In this document: one piece after another, positions 22,626 through 31,468 of the stretch
Position numbering within the stretch: the stretch's first letter is position 1
Layout of the letters: each line of letters starts with the position of its first letter
Origin: Bacteroidota bacterium
Lineage (GTDB): Bacteria > Bacteroidota > Ignavibacteria > UBA10030
Direction of reading: 5' to 3'
DNA length: 45,344 nt
Assembly (NCBI GenBank): GCA_025454835.1
Contig: JALONQ010000030.1
Coordinates: 1-45,344 of the forward strand
The notes under the pieces: model-generated
Told to the model about the DNA's origin: nothing
Database searches by the model: none
Seen by the model: the letters and a program-made list of their open reading frames with translations, nothing else
Translations under genes and position numbers: made by a program

Positions 22626-22658
22626 CCGTCATCCCGAGCGGTAGCCGAGGGATGACGG
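22626..22658. repeat. REP-like hairpin, right copy
   Basis: CCGTCATCCC (22626-22635) and GGGATGACGG (22649-22658) pair perfectly over 10 bp around the 13-base loop GAGCGGTAGCCGA. Stem bases differ from the left copy in a compensated way, while the outer CGTCA/TGACG and the loop are conserved. Confidence 0.85.
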
Positions 22659-22744
22659 GACTGCCAGTACAACCGCCCAAGAACTTTGACGTCGGGTTCA
22701 ACGCGCTCTGCCACGGCGCAGCTTGCCGCAGATTCTTCTCACCA

Positions 22745-25384
22745 TCAGCGATCCATCACGCGCGGCTCTCCTGTGATCGTCACCCGCCCCGACACTGTTC
22801 CCGTCGTCACTGCGTGCAGCCGCCCGCGCACTCCCGGTTGCTCGCCTCCAGCGCTGATGCGAACCCGCCCCGGCGTTTGAGCCATTCGGCCGCCCCCGTC
22901 CACCGATGCTAGGTCACGAGGGGTGAAGACCCGGTTGATGAGTCTCGACTCCCCCGGGGCGAGCGAAATGCGTTCGAATCCTACCAGCGAACGGAGCGGC
23001 GCCGGGCCGGACCCTCCCTCCAGCGACACATACCACTGAACGACCTCTTCGCCTGAGCGGCTTCCGGTGTTCCGCACCGTCACAGACGCTGTGATCGTGG
23101 CTCCCGTCGTGGCACGCACCGGAATGGACAACGCGTCATACGCGAACGTTGTGTAGCTCAGTCCGTATCCGAAGGGATACAGCGGCTTCCCGGCGAAGTA
23201 CCGATAGGTCCTGTTCGTCATCGCGTAGTCGTCGAACGGCGGAAGCTGTTCGACGGAACGGAAGAATGTCACCGGCAGACGGCCTGACGGATTTGTGTCG
23301 CCGAACAACACTTCGGCCACGGCCGTCCCTGCGGCCTGCCCGGGATACCAAGCCTCGACGATGGCCGGAACGTGATCCGCGGCCCAGTTGATGGCCAACG
23401 CACTGCCGTTCATGAGCACGAGCACCACCGGCGTCCCCGTTGCGACGACCGCCTTCAGCATCTCCTCCTGCTCGCGCGGTAGGTCGAGCGAGGTGCGGTC
23501 GCCGCCGGCAAAGCCTTCCACCTGTACCGGCATCTCTTCTCCCTCAAGCCGCGGGGTGAGACCCAGCACGACGATCGCGATGTCGGCGCCCTTCGCGGCG
23601 GCGACGGCTTCCTCCAGCGCATGTGGGTTCGGGATCGACCATACCAGTTGAATGAGTGCGTCCCGACGACGGTCCTCGAAGTCCAGACGGATCTGATATT
23701 CCCGCCCCGCCTCCAATCGGATCCGAGCCGTCTGCGTAAAGACGACGTGCCGGTCGGAGTATTCAGTGAGCAGCGTATCGTCTAGCCACAAGCGGAATTG
23801 GCCGAAGACCCTCGCCCCAAGGTCGTATGTTCCCGTCAGCGGTGGAACGAGAACGCCCGACCAATGGACGAAGAAGCTGTCCGCCGGCACTGACGGGATC
23901 GGCGCCGCATCCCACCAGTTGAAATCCACCTTGCCGTCGATCCGTGTTTCGATCGGCCGTCGCGGATCCCGGAGTGCGCCGTACTCTGCACGCAATCCAT
24001 GCTTGCGATCAGGGCCGGCTTCCGTGAAAAGCGCTCCTTCCGCAACCGGCACGACGATGGGCGTCTGCTCCGTCACGTTGCATCCGCGGGCGGACGTGAC
24101 GATCGTCGACGGATCGACCGCGTTCCAGATCCCCTGCAGGATCGTGACAGGGTCGAGCGGAGTGCCGTTGTAATTGCCAAGAAGTGCGTCGACGTCGTCG
24201 ATGGTCGGACCGATGACGGCGATGCGGCGAAGGTCCTTGCGGAGGGGGAGCAGGCCCCCTTCGTTCCGCAGCAACACGATGGATTTGCACGCGGCCTCGA
24301 GAGCGAGCCGGCGATGCTCGTCGCGGTCGACAACCTCCATGCTGATCGAGGCGTATGGAACTTGCGATGGAGGATCGAACATACCGAGCCGGAATCGGAC
24401 CTCCAGCGCGCGGCGCAGGGCGCGATCGATGTCGGCCTCTCGCACCAGGCCCAGCCGGAGCGCTGTCCGCAGACTGTCGAACGAGACGCCGCACTCGACG
24501 TCGGTGCCGGCCAGGAGGGCGGTGGCGGCCGCATCGGCCTGGTCGCGGGACGTGCGATGGAACTGCCAGAAGTCGGAGATGGCCCAGCAATCGGAGACGA
24601 CGTAGCCGCCGAATTTCCATTCGTCCCGCAGGATCCGCTGAAGAAGGGCGGTGCTTCCGCAACATGGCTCTCCAGAGAATCGATTGTAGGCGCACATGAC
24701 TGAAGCGACATGCGCTTCGACGACCGACGCTCGGAAGGCGGGTAGGTAGGTCTCGCGGAGATCCTGTTCGCTCACCCGTGCGTCGAACCGATGACGGTCC
24801 GGCTCCGGTCCGCTGTGGACGGCGAAATGCTTGGCCGTGGCCGCCGTCTTGAGATACCGCGGGTCATTGCCCTGCATGCCGCGAATGAAGGCGATGGCCA
24901 TGCGCGACGTGAGGTAAGGATCTTCGCCGTAGGTCTCCATCCCCCGGCCCCATCGAGGGTCACGAAGGATATTGATGTTGGGGGAGAAGAAGGTTAACCC
25001 TTCGTAGATGCCCGTCGCGCCGGTACGCAGTGCCGCATGGTGCTTGGCTCGGGCTTCATCAGACGTGGCCGTGGCCACCCGGTGCATCAGATCTGTGTCG
25101 AAGGTCGCGGCAAGGCCGATGGACTGAGGGAAGACGGTGGCTTTCCCCGCACGCGCTACACCGTGCAGCGCCTCACTCCACCAGTTGTAGGCCCGAATGC
25201 CCAACCGTTCGACCGCCGGTGCATTGTAGAGCAGTTGGCTGATCTTTTCCTCCACCGTCAGGCGACGGATGAGGTCGTCAATGCGACGATGGACCGGGAT
25301 CGCAGGATCGCGAAAGGCAGGCCGTTCGAGCGAGTCCGCCGGAGGTGCGGCAATGATCGGGATCAAGAGGAGGAGGGCGTTCAT
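22745..25384 (-). CDS. Exported GH3 family beta-glucosidase with inserted PA14 domain
   Basis: The 879-residue enzyme has a Sec signal (NALLLLIPIIAAPPA). The GH3 N-terminal barrel runs to about residue 320, with the nucleophile Asp265 in YVVSDCWAI and the family pattern EALHGVAR, PQSIGLAATFD and GMQGNDPRYLKTAATAKHFAVHSGPE. The C-terminal GH3 domain starts near IVLLRNEGGLLPL and is interrupted by a PA14 module (about 440-580) with DSFFVHWSGVLVPPLTGTYDLGARVFGQFRLWLDD. The chain then returns with IAIVVLGLTPRLEGEEM and ends in an FnIII-like part (RNTGSRSGEEVVQWYVS). GH3 enzymes release sugar from non-reducing ends; PA14 usually helps substrate binding. The exact glycosidic specificity is not readable. 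Confidence 0.95.
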   Translation of the reverse strand: MNALLLLIPIIAAPPADSLERPAFRDPAIPVHRRIDDLIRRLTVEEKISQLLYNAPAVERLGIRAYNWWSEALHGVARAGKATVFPQSIGLAATFDTDLMHRVATATSDEARAKHHAALRTGATGIYEGLTFFSPNINILRDPRWGRGMETYGEDPYLTSRMAIAFIRGMQGNDPRYLKTAATAKHFAVHSGPEPDRHRFDARVSEQDLRETYLPAFRASVVEAHVASVMCAYNRFSGEPCCGSTALLQRILRDEWKFGGYVVSDCWAISDFWQFHRTSRDQADAAATALLAGTDVECGVSFDSLRTALRLGLVREADIDRALRRALEVRFRLGMFDPPSQVPYASISMEVVDRDEHRRLALEAACKSIVLLRNEGGLLPLRKDLRRIAVIGPTIDDVDALLGNYNGTPLDPVTILQGIWNAVDPSTIVTSARGCNVTEQTPIVVPVAEGALFTEAGPDRKHGLRAEYGALRDPRRPIETRIDGKVDFNWWDAAPIPSVPADSFFVHWSGVLVPPLTGTYDLGARVFGQFRLWLDDTLLTEYSDRHVVFTQTARIRLEAGREYQIRLDFEDRRRDALIQLVWSIPNPHALEEAVAAAKGADIAIVVLGLTPRLEGEEMPVQVEGFAGGDRTSLDLPREQEEMLKAVVATGTPVVLVLMNGSALAINWAADHVPAIVEAWYPGQAAGTAVAEVLFGDTNPSGRLPVTFFRSVEQLPPFDDYAMTNRTYRYFAGKPLYPFGYGLSYTTFAYDALSIPVRATTGATITASVTVRNTGSRSGEEVVQWYVSLEGGSGPAPLRSLVGFERISLAPGESRLINRVFTPRDLASVDGGGRMAQTPGRVRISAGGEQPGVRGRLHAVTTGTVSGRVTITGEPRVMDR

Positions 25385-25524
25385 CGCGGCCTCGGTCGGA
25401 ATGATGGGGAGAAGGTAGCGAAAGAAAACCACACGCGGAGAAGTGAAGGATTGTGCTCACGTTCCCCATTCCGTATGTTGACGGCAGCGTCCACCCGCAT
25501 CGGCGCACCCAGGACGGACCCCCC

Positions 25525-26694
25525 ATGTACGCACTGCTGGCACTTCTTTTCCTGCACGAGCCGACCGACTCGTTCAGTCGCTTTCTCGCGTATCTTCGCC
25601 AACTCCCTGTGACGTCCCGCGCCGCAGAGGTCCGCCGGTACTTGGACGGCAAATCGACGCCTCTGATCGAGTCGGATACGGTCGTTCACTTCGTTCACCT
25701 CGGTATGGCTTCGACGGTCCTCATCAACGGCGACCTGCAAAGCGGTTGGTCGCAACCCGATACGATGAAGGCCATTCCATGCGGCGAAACGGCACTTTTC
25801 TACTGGTCCACCGCGGTGCCGCGCGATGCCCGCGTGGACTACCAGTTCATCGTCGACGGAGAGACGATCACCGATCCCCGCAATCCCCGGATCACGCCGA
25901 GCGGATTCGGCCCGCATTCCGAGCTGGCCATGCCCGGATTCCGTTCGTCGCCGTGGCTGGAGAGTCGGGCGGGCGTCGGCCGCGGATCAGTCGATACGCT
26001 TCGATGGGTCCCGCGCGACACGACGATCAAGCCGCGCAACATCATTGTCTATCGGCCAGCGGGCTACGACAAGCTCTCGAAGCTCCCGTCGGTCTATGTG
26101 CACGATGGACTGGAAGCGAACGACTTCGGCAAATTCTCCGTCGTGCTCGACAATCTCATCGCCGCGGAACGAATTCCGCCGATCCTGGCTGTTCTCATTC
26201 CTCCCGTCGAGCGACAGGACGAGTACGTGTGGTCGAAGTATCGGCAATTCCGATCGGCTCTCTGCGACGACCTTGTACCCATGATCGATGGTCGCTATCG
26301 GACCGCCAGGGTCCCGGGAAAGCGCGGGATGATGGGCATCTCCAACGGCGGCCACATTTCCCTCGTCACCGTGCTGCGCCGGACGGACCTGTTCCTGAAC
26401 GTGGCCGGCCAATCCTCCACGATCACGCTGCAGTTGCTGGAGGCGACGGATGCCGCGCTCGGAAAGAGCGTGCCGAAGGGTCTTCGCGTTTACACGGATG
26501 TCGGCGTGTTTGATCTGGCGGGACAGGGAGATCCGACCTACAGTTTTCTGAATACAAACCGGGGGTACCGTGACGAACTCCGGACGCGAGGTGTTGAGCA
26601 TCGGTATCGCGAGTTCAACGACGGACACGAGTGGGCGAATTGGAGGGAGAGGACGGCGGAGATCCTGGAGTTCTGGTGGGGGAAGAACGACTGA
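25525..26694 (+). CDS. Enterochelin-esterase-like alpha/beta hydrolase with N-terminal Ig-like domain
   Basis: The 389-residue protein pairs a beta-rich N-terminal domain (VVHFVHLGMASTVLINGDLQSGWSQPDTM, resembling the E-set domain before Fes-type esterases) with an esterase-D-like catalytic domain. The latter shows RNIIVYRPAGYDKLSKLPSVYVHDGLE, GRYRTARVPGKRGMMGISNGGHISL with the nucleophile Ser in GISNGG, and a C-terminal HRYREFNDGHEWANW with the catalytic His. Such enzymes act on siderophore esters, feruloyl or acetyl esters of polysaccharide. The ATG at 25525 places a short hydrophobic start (YALLALLFLHEP), which may be a weak signal. It is divergent from the GH3 gene. Confidence 0.82.
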   Translation: MYALLALLFLHEPTDSFSRFLAYLRQLPVTSRAAEVRRYLDGKSTPLIESDTVVHFVHLGMASTVLINGDLQSGWSQPDTMKAIPCGETALFYWSTAVPRDARVDYQFIVDGETITDPRNPRITPSGFGPHSELAMPGFRSSPWLESRAGVGRGSVDTLRWVPRDTTIKPRNIIVYRPAGYDKLSKLPSVYVHDGLEANDFGKFSVVLDNLIAAERIPPILAVLIPPVERQDEYVWSKYRQFRSALCDDLVPMIDGRYRTARVPGKRGMMGISNGGHISLVTVLRRTDLFLNVAGQSSTITLQLLEATDAALGKSVPKGLRVYTDVGVFDLAGQGDPTYSFLNTNRGYRDELRTRGVEHRYREFNDGHEWANWRERTAEILEFWWGKND

Positions 26695-26697
26695 ACA

Positions 26698-26794
26698 TCG
26701 TCCACGAGGAAGCACGAAACACGAAATGCGAAATACGAAACGAGCACGAATCGGCCAAAGCAAAGCCCCAAGCACGAAATGCGCGTGGAGAAGC
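26698..26794. repeat. Period-7 array (ACACGAA/ATACGAA units)
   Basis: Units GCACGAA, ACACGAA, ATGCGAA and ATACGAA occur from about 26711, with further copies (GCACGAA) near 26740 and 26772. The reverse complement unit TTCGTAT recurs at 29804-29838. Confidence 0.75.
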
Positions 26795-28231
26795 TTGAGA
26801 GCCAGTTGGGCCGCATCGATCTGCGCAATAACGCTCATCTCGTTGTCGCCGCTTTCAGCCCAGTCTGTTGAGACCTACGACATCGTCATCCGCAACGGGC
26901 GTGTGATGGACCCGGAGTCGGGGACCGATGCGGTGATGACGGTCGGCATTCGTGGTGATGCCATCGCGGCGATCACGGCCGATACCCTGTGGGCAAAGAA
27001 GATCATCGACGCCCGCGGGCTGGTGGTCGCGCCCGGATTCATCGACATCCTGTCGTATGCGCCGCGTGAGGCGGGCAACTGGAACAAGCTGGCCGACGGC
27101 GTGACGACGAACCTGGCCATGCATGGAGGGACGGCGTATCCGACGCGATGGTACAGGTCGATGGGGGACCAGAAGCCGCCGCTGCACTACGGGGCATCCT
27201 TCTTCTACACGGAGGCGCGGAACCGCTTCGTCAGCGACCGCAATGCGAAACTCGCGAAGAAACACTTCGCGGCCATGCACGCCCTTGCCGACTCTGCGTT
27301 GCGGGCCGGAGCGCTCGGCGTCTCGTTCAGTCTCGAGTACGTGCCGGGGATCTCCTCTGAGGAGATCCTTCCGTTGATGCGGCTGGCGAAGCGGTACGAG
27401 GTTCCGGTCTTCTTCCATGCCCGGTACTCAGACATGGAGCCGCCGGGTACGAATCTCGACGCGATCGACGAGCTCGCGGCCTACGCCGATTCAACGGGGG
27501 CGGCCATCCATATCGATCACATCAACAGCACGGGCGGCACGTTCTCGATGCCCCAGTCGATCGAGCGGATCGAGGCCGCACAGCGGCGCGGTCTGGATAT
27601 CACGGCATGTGTCTATCCCTACACATTCTGGGGGACGTATCTCAACTCAGCCCGATTCGACAAGGGATGGCAACAGCGTTTCCGCATCTCGTATGATAGC
27701 CTGCAGCTGGGCGGCTCGGCGGAGCGCCTGACAGAGTCCAGCTTCAAGAAGTACCGTGCCCAGGGAAAGCTGGCCATCGCATATGCGATCCCGAACGAGG
27801 ATGTCGTCGCGGCCTTGAAGGCGCCGTGGGTGATGATCGGGAGCGACGCGATCTTGGAGTGGGGCTATAACAATCATCCGCGAGCGTCGGGAACGTTCAG
27901 CCGCACGATCGCGGTCTACGTGAGGGAGCAGAGAGCCATTTCGCTCATGGAGGCGATCTCGAAGATGGCCCTGCAACCGGCGCGGCGCTTGGAGCGAGGT
28001 GCGCCTGCCTTCAAGAAGAAGGGGCGGCTCTCGGTCGGAGCCGATGCCGATATCGTTGTGTTCGACCCGGAGAAAATCCGGGATCGTTCCACGGTGGAGC
28101 ACCCCGAGTATCCATCCACCGGCATGCAGTCTATCATGGTAGCGGGTCGGCTTGTGATGGAGAACGGCCGGTTGGACCGCAAGGTGCGGCCAGGGCGTCC
28201 GATCAGGGCCCATGGCCAGCCGATCCAATGA
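26795..28231 (+). CDS. Exported N-acyl-D-amino-acid deacylase-like amidohydrolase lacking the HxH motif
   Basis: The protein (478 residues from this start) is an amidohydrolase of the D-aminoacylase/dihydroorotase branch: YDIVIRNGRVMDPESGTDAVMTVGIRGDAIAAI, ARGLVVAPGFIDI, later FFHARYSDMEPPG, AIHIDHINSTGG, and the conserved WVMIGSDAILEWG. The C-terminus rebuilds the small beta domain (GRLSVGADADIVVFDPEKI). In typical members GFID is followed by H-x-H; here it reads GFIDILSYAP, so the first metal site is missing. The TTG at 26795 gives a good signal peptide (RASWAASICAITLISLSPLSAQ) free of repeat DNA. An in-frame ATG at 26726 also exists but lies in a repeat array. It may release D-amino acids from peptides or cell wall. 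Confidence 0.78.
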   Translation: MRASWAASICAITLISLSPLSAQSVETYDIVIRNGRVMDPESGTDAVMTVGIRGDAIAAITADTLWAKKIIDARGLVVAPGFIDILSYAPREAGNWNKLADGVTTNLAMHGGTAYPTRWYRSMGDQKPPLHYGASFFYTEARNRFVSDRNAKLAKKHFAAMHALADSALRAGALGVSFSLEYVPGISSEEILPLMRLAKRYEVPVFFHARYSDMEPPGTNLDAIDELAAYADSTGAAIHIDHINSTGGTFSMPQSIERIEAAQRRGLDITACVYPYTFWGTYLNSARFDKGWQQRFRISYDSLQLGGSAERLTESSFKKYRAQGKLAIAYAIPNEDVVAALKAPWVMIGSDAILEWGYNNHPRASGTFSRTIAVYVREQRAISLMEAISKMALQPARRLERGAPAFKKKGRLSVGADADIVVFDPEKIRDRSTVEHPEYPSTGMQSIMVAGRLVMENGRLDRKVRPGRPIRAHGQPIQ

Positions 28232-28390
28232 ATCTGGATCCTTGCGCTTCAAGCTTTCATCTTCCTACTTTCCTAGAAGCCATCTCAAAAATGGTTCGCG
28301 CGGCGTTCGCGGCGGTAGCGGCGGCCGCAACGTTAATGATAACTACCGATTCTTAACCGCTGCGAGCACTGCACTCTCGATAGCCTCACC

Positions 28391-29659
28391 ATGCCCTCTC
28401 GCCGCTCATTCATGAAGATCTCTGCGGCCCTCGCGGGAGCCGCAGCCGTCCATCCCCGCCTCGAGGCGGCGCCGCAAACTGGCCCCGACGCCATCAAACG
28501 GCTCAAGCCGATGACCGACGGCATCGTCCCCATTAGGGACGAAGAGCGATGGGACCGAATCCGGAAGGCCCAACGGCTGATGTCGGAGAACGGCATCGGG
28601 GCGATCTTTCTGGAGCCCGGTACATCCACCTTCTATTATTCTGCATTCAGAACGTGGATCAGTGAGCGGATGATCGCCTTGGTCATTCCGGCGAAGGGCG
28701 ATCTGGCCTGGATCTGCCCGAAATTTGAAGAGGACCGGATGCGGGAGATCATCCGGTTCGGGACCGACATACGAACGTGGGAAGAGGATGAGAGTCCCTA
28801 CAAACTCGTCGCTGGGATCTTTCGGGACCGGGGAGTTGGGACCGCAAAGGTGGGGATCGAAGAGCGCGTACGGTTCTTTCTCTATGACGGATTGCGGAAG
28901 GAGACGGGCGGTATCGAGTATGTCAGTGCAGACCCGATCACAGCGGGTTGTCGGATGTTCAAATCGCCGGCCGAGATCGCATTGATGCAGCGCGCCAATG
29001 ACATCACGCTCGCGGCCTACAAGGCCACGGTGGAATCGCTGAAGGAGGGAATGACCCCTGCCGATATCGGCGCACTTTGCCGCGACGCGCATCGGGCCTT
29101 GGGGGCCTCGGGCGGAGCGAGCGCAAACATCGGTGAAGCGTCTGCCTATCCGCACGGAAGTTCCAAGCCCCAGCGGCTGAAGGAAGGCGACATCGTGATG
29201 ATGGATGGCGGTTGCAGCATTGAAGGATATCAGTCGGACATCACGCGCACGGTCGTGCTCGGTCAACCAACCCAGCGACAGCGCGACATCTGGGACCTGG
29301 TCCGACGCGCACAAGACGCAGCCTTCGCGGCGGCCCAGCTTGGCGTGCCATGCGAAGAGGTCGACAAGGCCGCCCGAAAAGTCATCGTCGATGCAGGATT
29401 CGGTCCGGGCTACAAGGTGCCGGGCCTACCGCACCGCACAGGACACGGCATCGGGCTCGACGGACACGAATGGACCAATTTTGTCCTCGGCAACACAACG
29501 CCACTTCAGGTCGGCATGTGCTTCAGCGACGAGCCGACCGTGGCCATCCCCGGCGAGTTCGGTGTGCGCCACGAGGACTGTCTCTACATGACTGCCGAGG
29601 GTCCGAAGTTCTTCACGAAGCCACCCAAGTCGATCGAGGACCCGTTTGGGAGTGCGTGA
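28391..29659 (+). CDS. Tat-exported M24 (aminopeptidase P-like) peptidase
   Basis: The 422-residue protein has a Tat signal (PSRRSFMKISAALAGAAAV). The creatinase-like N-terminal domain covers about residues 45-185. The M24 pita-bread domain carries metal ligands in MMDGGCSIEGYQSDITRTVVLG (two Asp), GHGIGLDGHEW (His), SDEPTVAIPGE (Glu) and VRHEDCLYMT (Glu). Aminopeptidase P-type enzymes remove an N-terminal residue before proline; prolidases of this fold split Xaa-Pro. Export is unusual for housekeeping methionine aminopeptidases but common for this subgroup. It follows the amidohydrolase by 159 bases and fits a peptide-degrading set with the M1 enzyme. A strong terminator lies 60 bases downstream. 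Confidence 0.92.
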   Translation: MPSRRSFMKISAALAGAAAVHPRLEAAPQTGPDAIKRLKPMTDGIVPIRDEERWDRIRKAQRLMSENGIGAIFLEPGTSTFYYSAFRTWISERMIALVIPAKGDLAWICPKFEEDRMREIIRFGTDIRTWEEDESPYKLVAGIFRDRGVGTAKVGIEERVRFFLYDGLRKETGGIEYVSADPITAGCRMFKSPAEIALMQRANDITLAAYKATVESLKEGMTPADIGALCRDAHRALGASGGASANIGEASAYPHGSSKPQRLKEGDIVMMDGGCSIEGYQSDITRTVVLGQPTQRQRDIWDLVRRAQDAAFAAAQLGVPCEEVDKAARKVIVDAGFGPGYKVPGLPHRTGHGIGLDGHEWTNFVLGNTTPLQVGMCFSDEPTVAIPGEFGVRHEDCLYMTAEGPKFFTKPPKSIEDPFGSA

Positions 29660-29720
29660 GGAGGAACATGGAGAGGAGGAAGGTGAGAGGAGAGAGGTGG
29701 TTGGGAGGTGTCGACATGAA
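29658..29720. repeat. Purine-rich period-7 array after the M24 gene
   Basis: Units GGAGAGG, AGGAAGG, TGAGAGG, AGAGAGG and TGGTTGG can be read from about 29671. They resemble the array behind glgP. Confidence 0.65.
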
Positions 29721-29721
29721 G

Positions 29722-29756
29722 AAGCCCGGCAAATGATCTCGCCGGGCTTTCGTTTT
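29722..29756 (+). terminator. Intrinsic terminator after the M24 peptidase gene
   Basis: AAGCCCGGC (29722-29730) and GCCGGGCTT (29741-29749) form a 9-bp stem with a 10-base loop, followed by TCGTTTT. Confidence 0.85.
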
Positions 29757-29803
29757 GCCGCAACCTCTGTATTGAGTCTTGATGATTCGGGTTTCGAGAT
29801 TGT

Positions 29804-29838
29804 CTCGTATTTGTCCCTTCGTATTTCGAATTTCCCGA
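29804..29838. repeat. Period-7 array (TCGTATT) beyond the terminator
   Basis: Units TCGTATT, TGTCCCT, TCGTATT, TCGAATT and TCCCGAA occur in tandem. It ends at the stop of the minus-strand sorting-domain gene. Confidence 0.7.
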
Positions 29839-29842
29839 AGGG

Positions 29843-30820
29843 CTACTTCGCCAACACCATTCGCTTCATGTCAATGGCGCCACCCGCCTCCAGGCGAGCT
29901 AAGTAGAGGCCGCTCGGCATTCCCGTGGCATCCCAGGTGACCGTGTGCCGGCCTGCCGTCATCGGCCGGTCGACCAGCGTCGCCACCTTGACGCCAAGCA
30001 GGTTGTAGACGCTCAGCCGGGCCGTCTGATCGGCCGGGAGCGAGTATGCGATCTGGGTCGAGGGATTGAACGGGTTGGGATAGTTGAACTCCAGCACGAT
30101 GTGTTCGGGGACCGAAGGCTGGTCCGCAACGGACGTGCTGGTCGTGTAGCTGATGGTCAACTTGGGACGATTGGCGACGATGGCGTTCTCTCGGGAATCG
30201 AAGCGTTTGGCGGTTCCGGGACCGGCTTCGCCCCCGATGACGATCCAGCCGAAATTTGTGGAAGGATTCGCCAGCCATCCCTGAACATCGGCAACGAGCT
30301 CAGGCGTCGAGCTCCAGGTGTAGGATTGGACACCACCAACCGCGAGACTGGCACTCACCCCAGCAGCAAGATCACCTCCGGCCGTGGTCCAGTTCGAGGT
30401 CCCCTTGAACCTGTGGATCCAGGTCGCGTCGCCAGCAACGGACGCTGCGCCGCCACCTTCGTTGCCGGCGGCATCAGAGGACCCTTCACCCCAGTCGGCC
30501 GTCACCTTCCTCAGGACAACGGTCTGCGTCCCTGATGTGGTCTTGGACATGTTCAACGTCAAGGCTACGGACGTGATAATGGCTCCCGATGGCACTGTCG
30601 GGGAGATGTCGAATTTTACCAGGCCTCGTCGGATCTTTCCACCCCCTGTACCTGCGACCCGCCCGACGAAGAAATTGGCGCCGATACCGTTGCTGGTCGA
30701 GCCGTCAGCAGTCTCGAGGAGCGTGTTGTCTCTTGATGCTGTCAGCACAACTTGCTGTTGGGCGATGGCAGGCAGACAGAAGACGGCAGTAATGAACAAG
30801 GCGAGCGTTATGAGGCGCAT
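29843..30820 (-). CDS. Exported DNRLRE-type protein with type IX sorting domain
   Basis: The 325-residue protein has a Sec signal (RLITLALFITAVFCLPAIAQ). A DNRLRE/CBM-like beta domain follows, with VVLTASRDNTLLETADGSTSNGIG, RRGLVKFDISPTVPSGAIITSVALTLNMSKT, VTADWGEGSSDA and FGWIVIGGEAG, up to NRPKLTISYTTS. The C-terminal sorting domain reads FNYPNPFNPSTQIAYSLPADQTARLSVYNLLGVKVATLVDRPMTAGRHTVTWDATGMPSGLYLARL. It should therefore be a surface or secreted structural protein. Shine-Dalgarno GGAAGAG lies 3 bases before the ATG at 30820. The inverted repeat at 30848-30867, close upstream, may control it. Confidence 0.85.
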   Translation of the reverse strand: MRLITLALFITAVFCLPAIAQQQVVLTASRDNTLLETADGSTSNGIGANFFVGRVAGTGGGKIRRGLVKFDISPTVPSGAIITSVALTLNMSKTTSGTQTVVLRKVTADWGEGSSDAAGNEGGGAASVAGDATWIHRFKGTSNWTTAGGDLAAGVSASLAVGGVQSYTWSSTPELVADVQGWLANPSTNFGWIVIGGEAGPGTAKRFDSRENAIVANRPKLTISYTTSTSVADQPSVPEHIVLEFNYPNPFNPSTQIAYSLPADQTARLSVYNLLGVKVATLVDRPMTAGRHTVTWDATGMPSGLYLARLEAGGAIDMKRMVLAK

Positions 30821-30847
30821 GATCTCTTCCTTCTGGGCCGAACAGGG

Positions 30848-30867
30848 AATTCTCACTATTGAGAATT
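30848..30867. promoter_or_regulatory. Inverted repeat AATTCTCA-CTAT-TGAGAATT, putative operator
   Basis: Perfect 8-4-8 inverted repeat beginning 28 bases upstream of the sorting-domain gene start and next to a TACAAT box on that strand. Its core TTCTCA-N4-TGAGAA is repeated at 31469-31488. No further copy was seen in the window by eye. Confidence 0.6.
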
Positions 30868-31005
30868 GTAAGAAAACATAGTCAATTTGCCTCCGGTGCG
30901 CAAGCGTCGATCGTCGCTGCTCTCACAGGCAACCAACGACCCATTGGGACGTTGTAGGAAGGCACGTTCTTGTTCACCTTTTCTCAACCTCCCGGAGGTA
31001 GCGAC

Positions 31006-31383
31006 ATGAGGATCCCGTTCAGCAGCATCATCAACCGTACGTTCGCCGTCTTTCTCTGCTCCGTTGTGGTCGTCGGAGCCCTCTCGGCCCAAGGGATGCG
31101 GGCGTCGCCCGAAGAACGCGCCAAGATGCTGAAGGATTCGCTCGCGCTCGACAAGGCACAGACTGTGAAGGTCACGGCGATCTACAAAGAATCGCAGGAC
31201 GCGATGATGAGCGCCTTCCAGAACGCATCGGGTGACCGAGAAGCGATGCGAGGCACGATGCAGGAGATCACGAAGAAGGCCGATGAGAAGGTCAAGGCGC
31301 TTCTGAATGAGACTCAGAAGAAGAAGTTCGAGGAAATGATCAAGAACCGACCGGCGCGGGGAATGCGTCCCCGCGGTAATTGA
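31006..31383 (+). CDS. Small periplasmic Spy/CpxP-like helical protein
   Basis: The 125-residue protein has a Sec signal (FAVFLCSVVVVGALSAQ). A charged helical domain follows: RASPEERAKMLKDSLALDKAQTVKVTAIYKESQDAMMSAFQNA, then REAMRGTMQEITKKADEKVKALLNETQKKKFEEMIKNRPARG. The 'L-L-x-x-Q-x-x-K-V-x-x-I' then 'L-x-x-x-Q-x-x-K-F-x-x-M' order is that of the Spy/CpxP or DUF4890-like periplasmic chaperones of Bacteroidota. The ATG at 31006 has a strong GGAGGT 6 bases upstream. It lies between two copies of the TTCTCA-N4-TGAGAA inverted repeat. Chaperone or metal-stress function is inferred from the family. Confidence 0.75.
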   Translation: MRIPFSSIINRTFAVFLCSVVVVGALSAQGMRASPEERAKMLKDSLALDKAQTVKVTAIYKESQDAMMSAFQNASGDREAMRGTMQEITKKADEKVKALLNETQKKKFEEMIKNRPARGMRPRGN

Positions 31384-31407
31384 GGTCGTTCGCAGAGCCT
31401 GTTCTTC

Positions 31408-31435
31408 CAATGCCCGGCCCGTTCCGGGCATTGGT
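31408..31435 (+). terminator. Hairpin after the Spy-like gene
   Basis: CCAATGCCCGG and CCGGGCATTGG form an 11-bp perfect stem with loop CCCGTT. The tail is GTATTTCG, so it is a weak intrinsic terminator by T-content but a strong hairpin. Confidence 0.65.
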
Positions 31436-31468
31436 ATTTCGTAGGCTCGTGGTCTTTGGGCGCCGCAA

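Noticed and set aside
22745-25384. Complete polysaccharide utilisation locus
   Set aside because: No SusC/SusD pair, no sensor or regulator adjacent; the carbohydrate genes are scattered.
30848-30867. Fur box
   Set aside because: The half-sites point the other way from Fur boxes (TTCTCA...TGAGAA, not TGATAAT...ATTATCA), and spacing differs.
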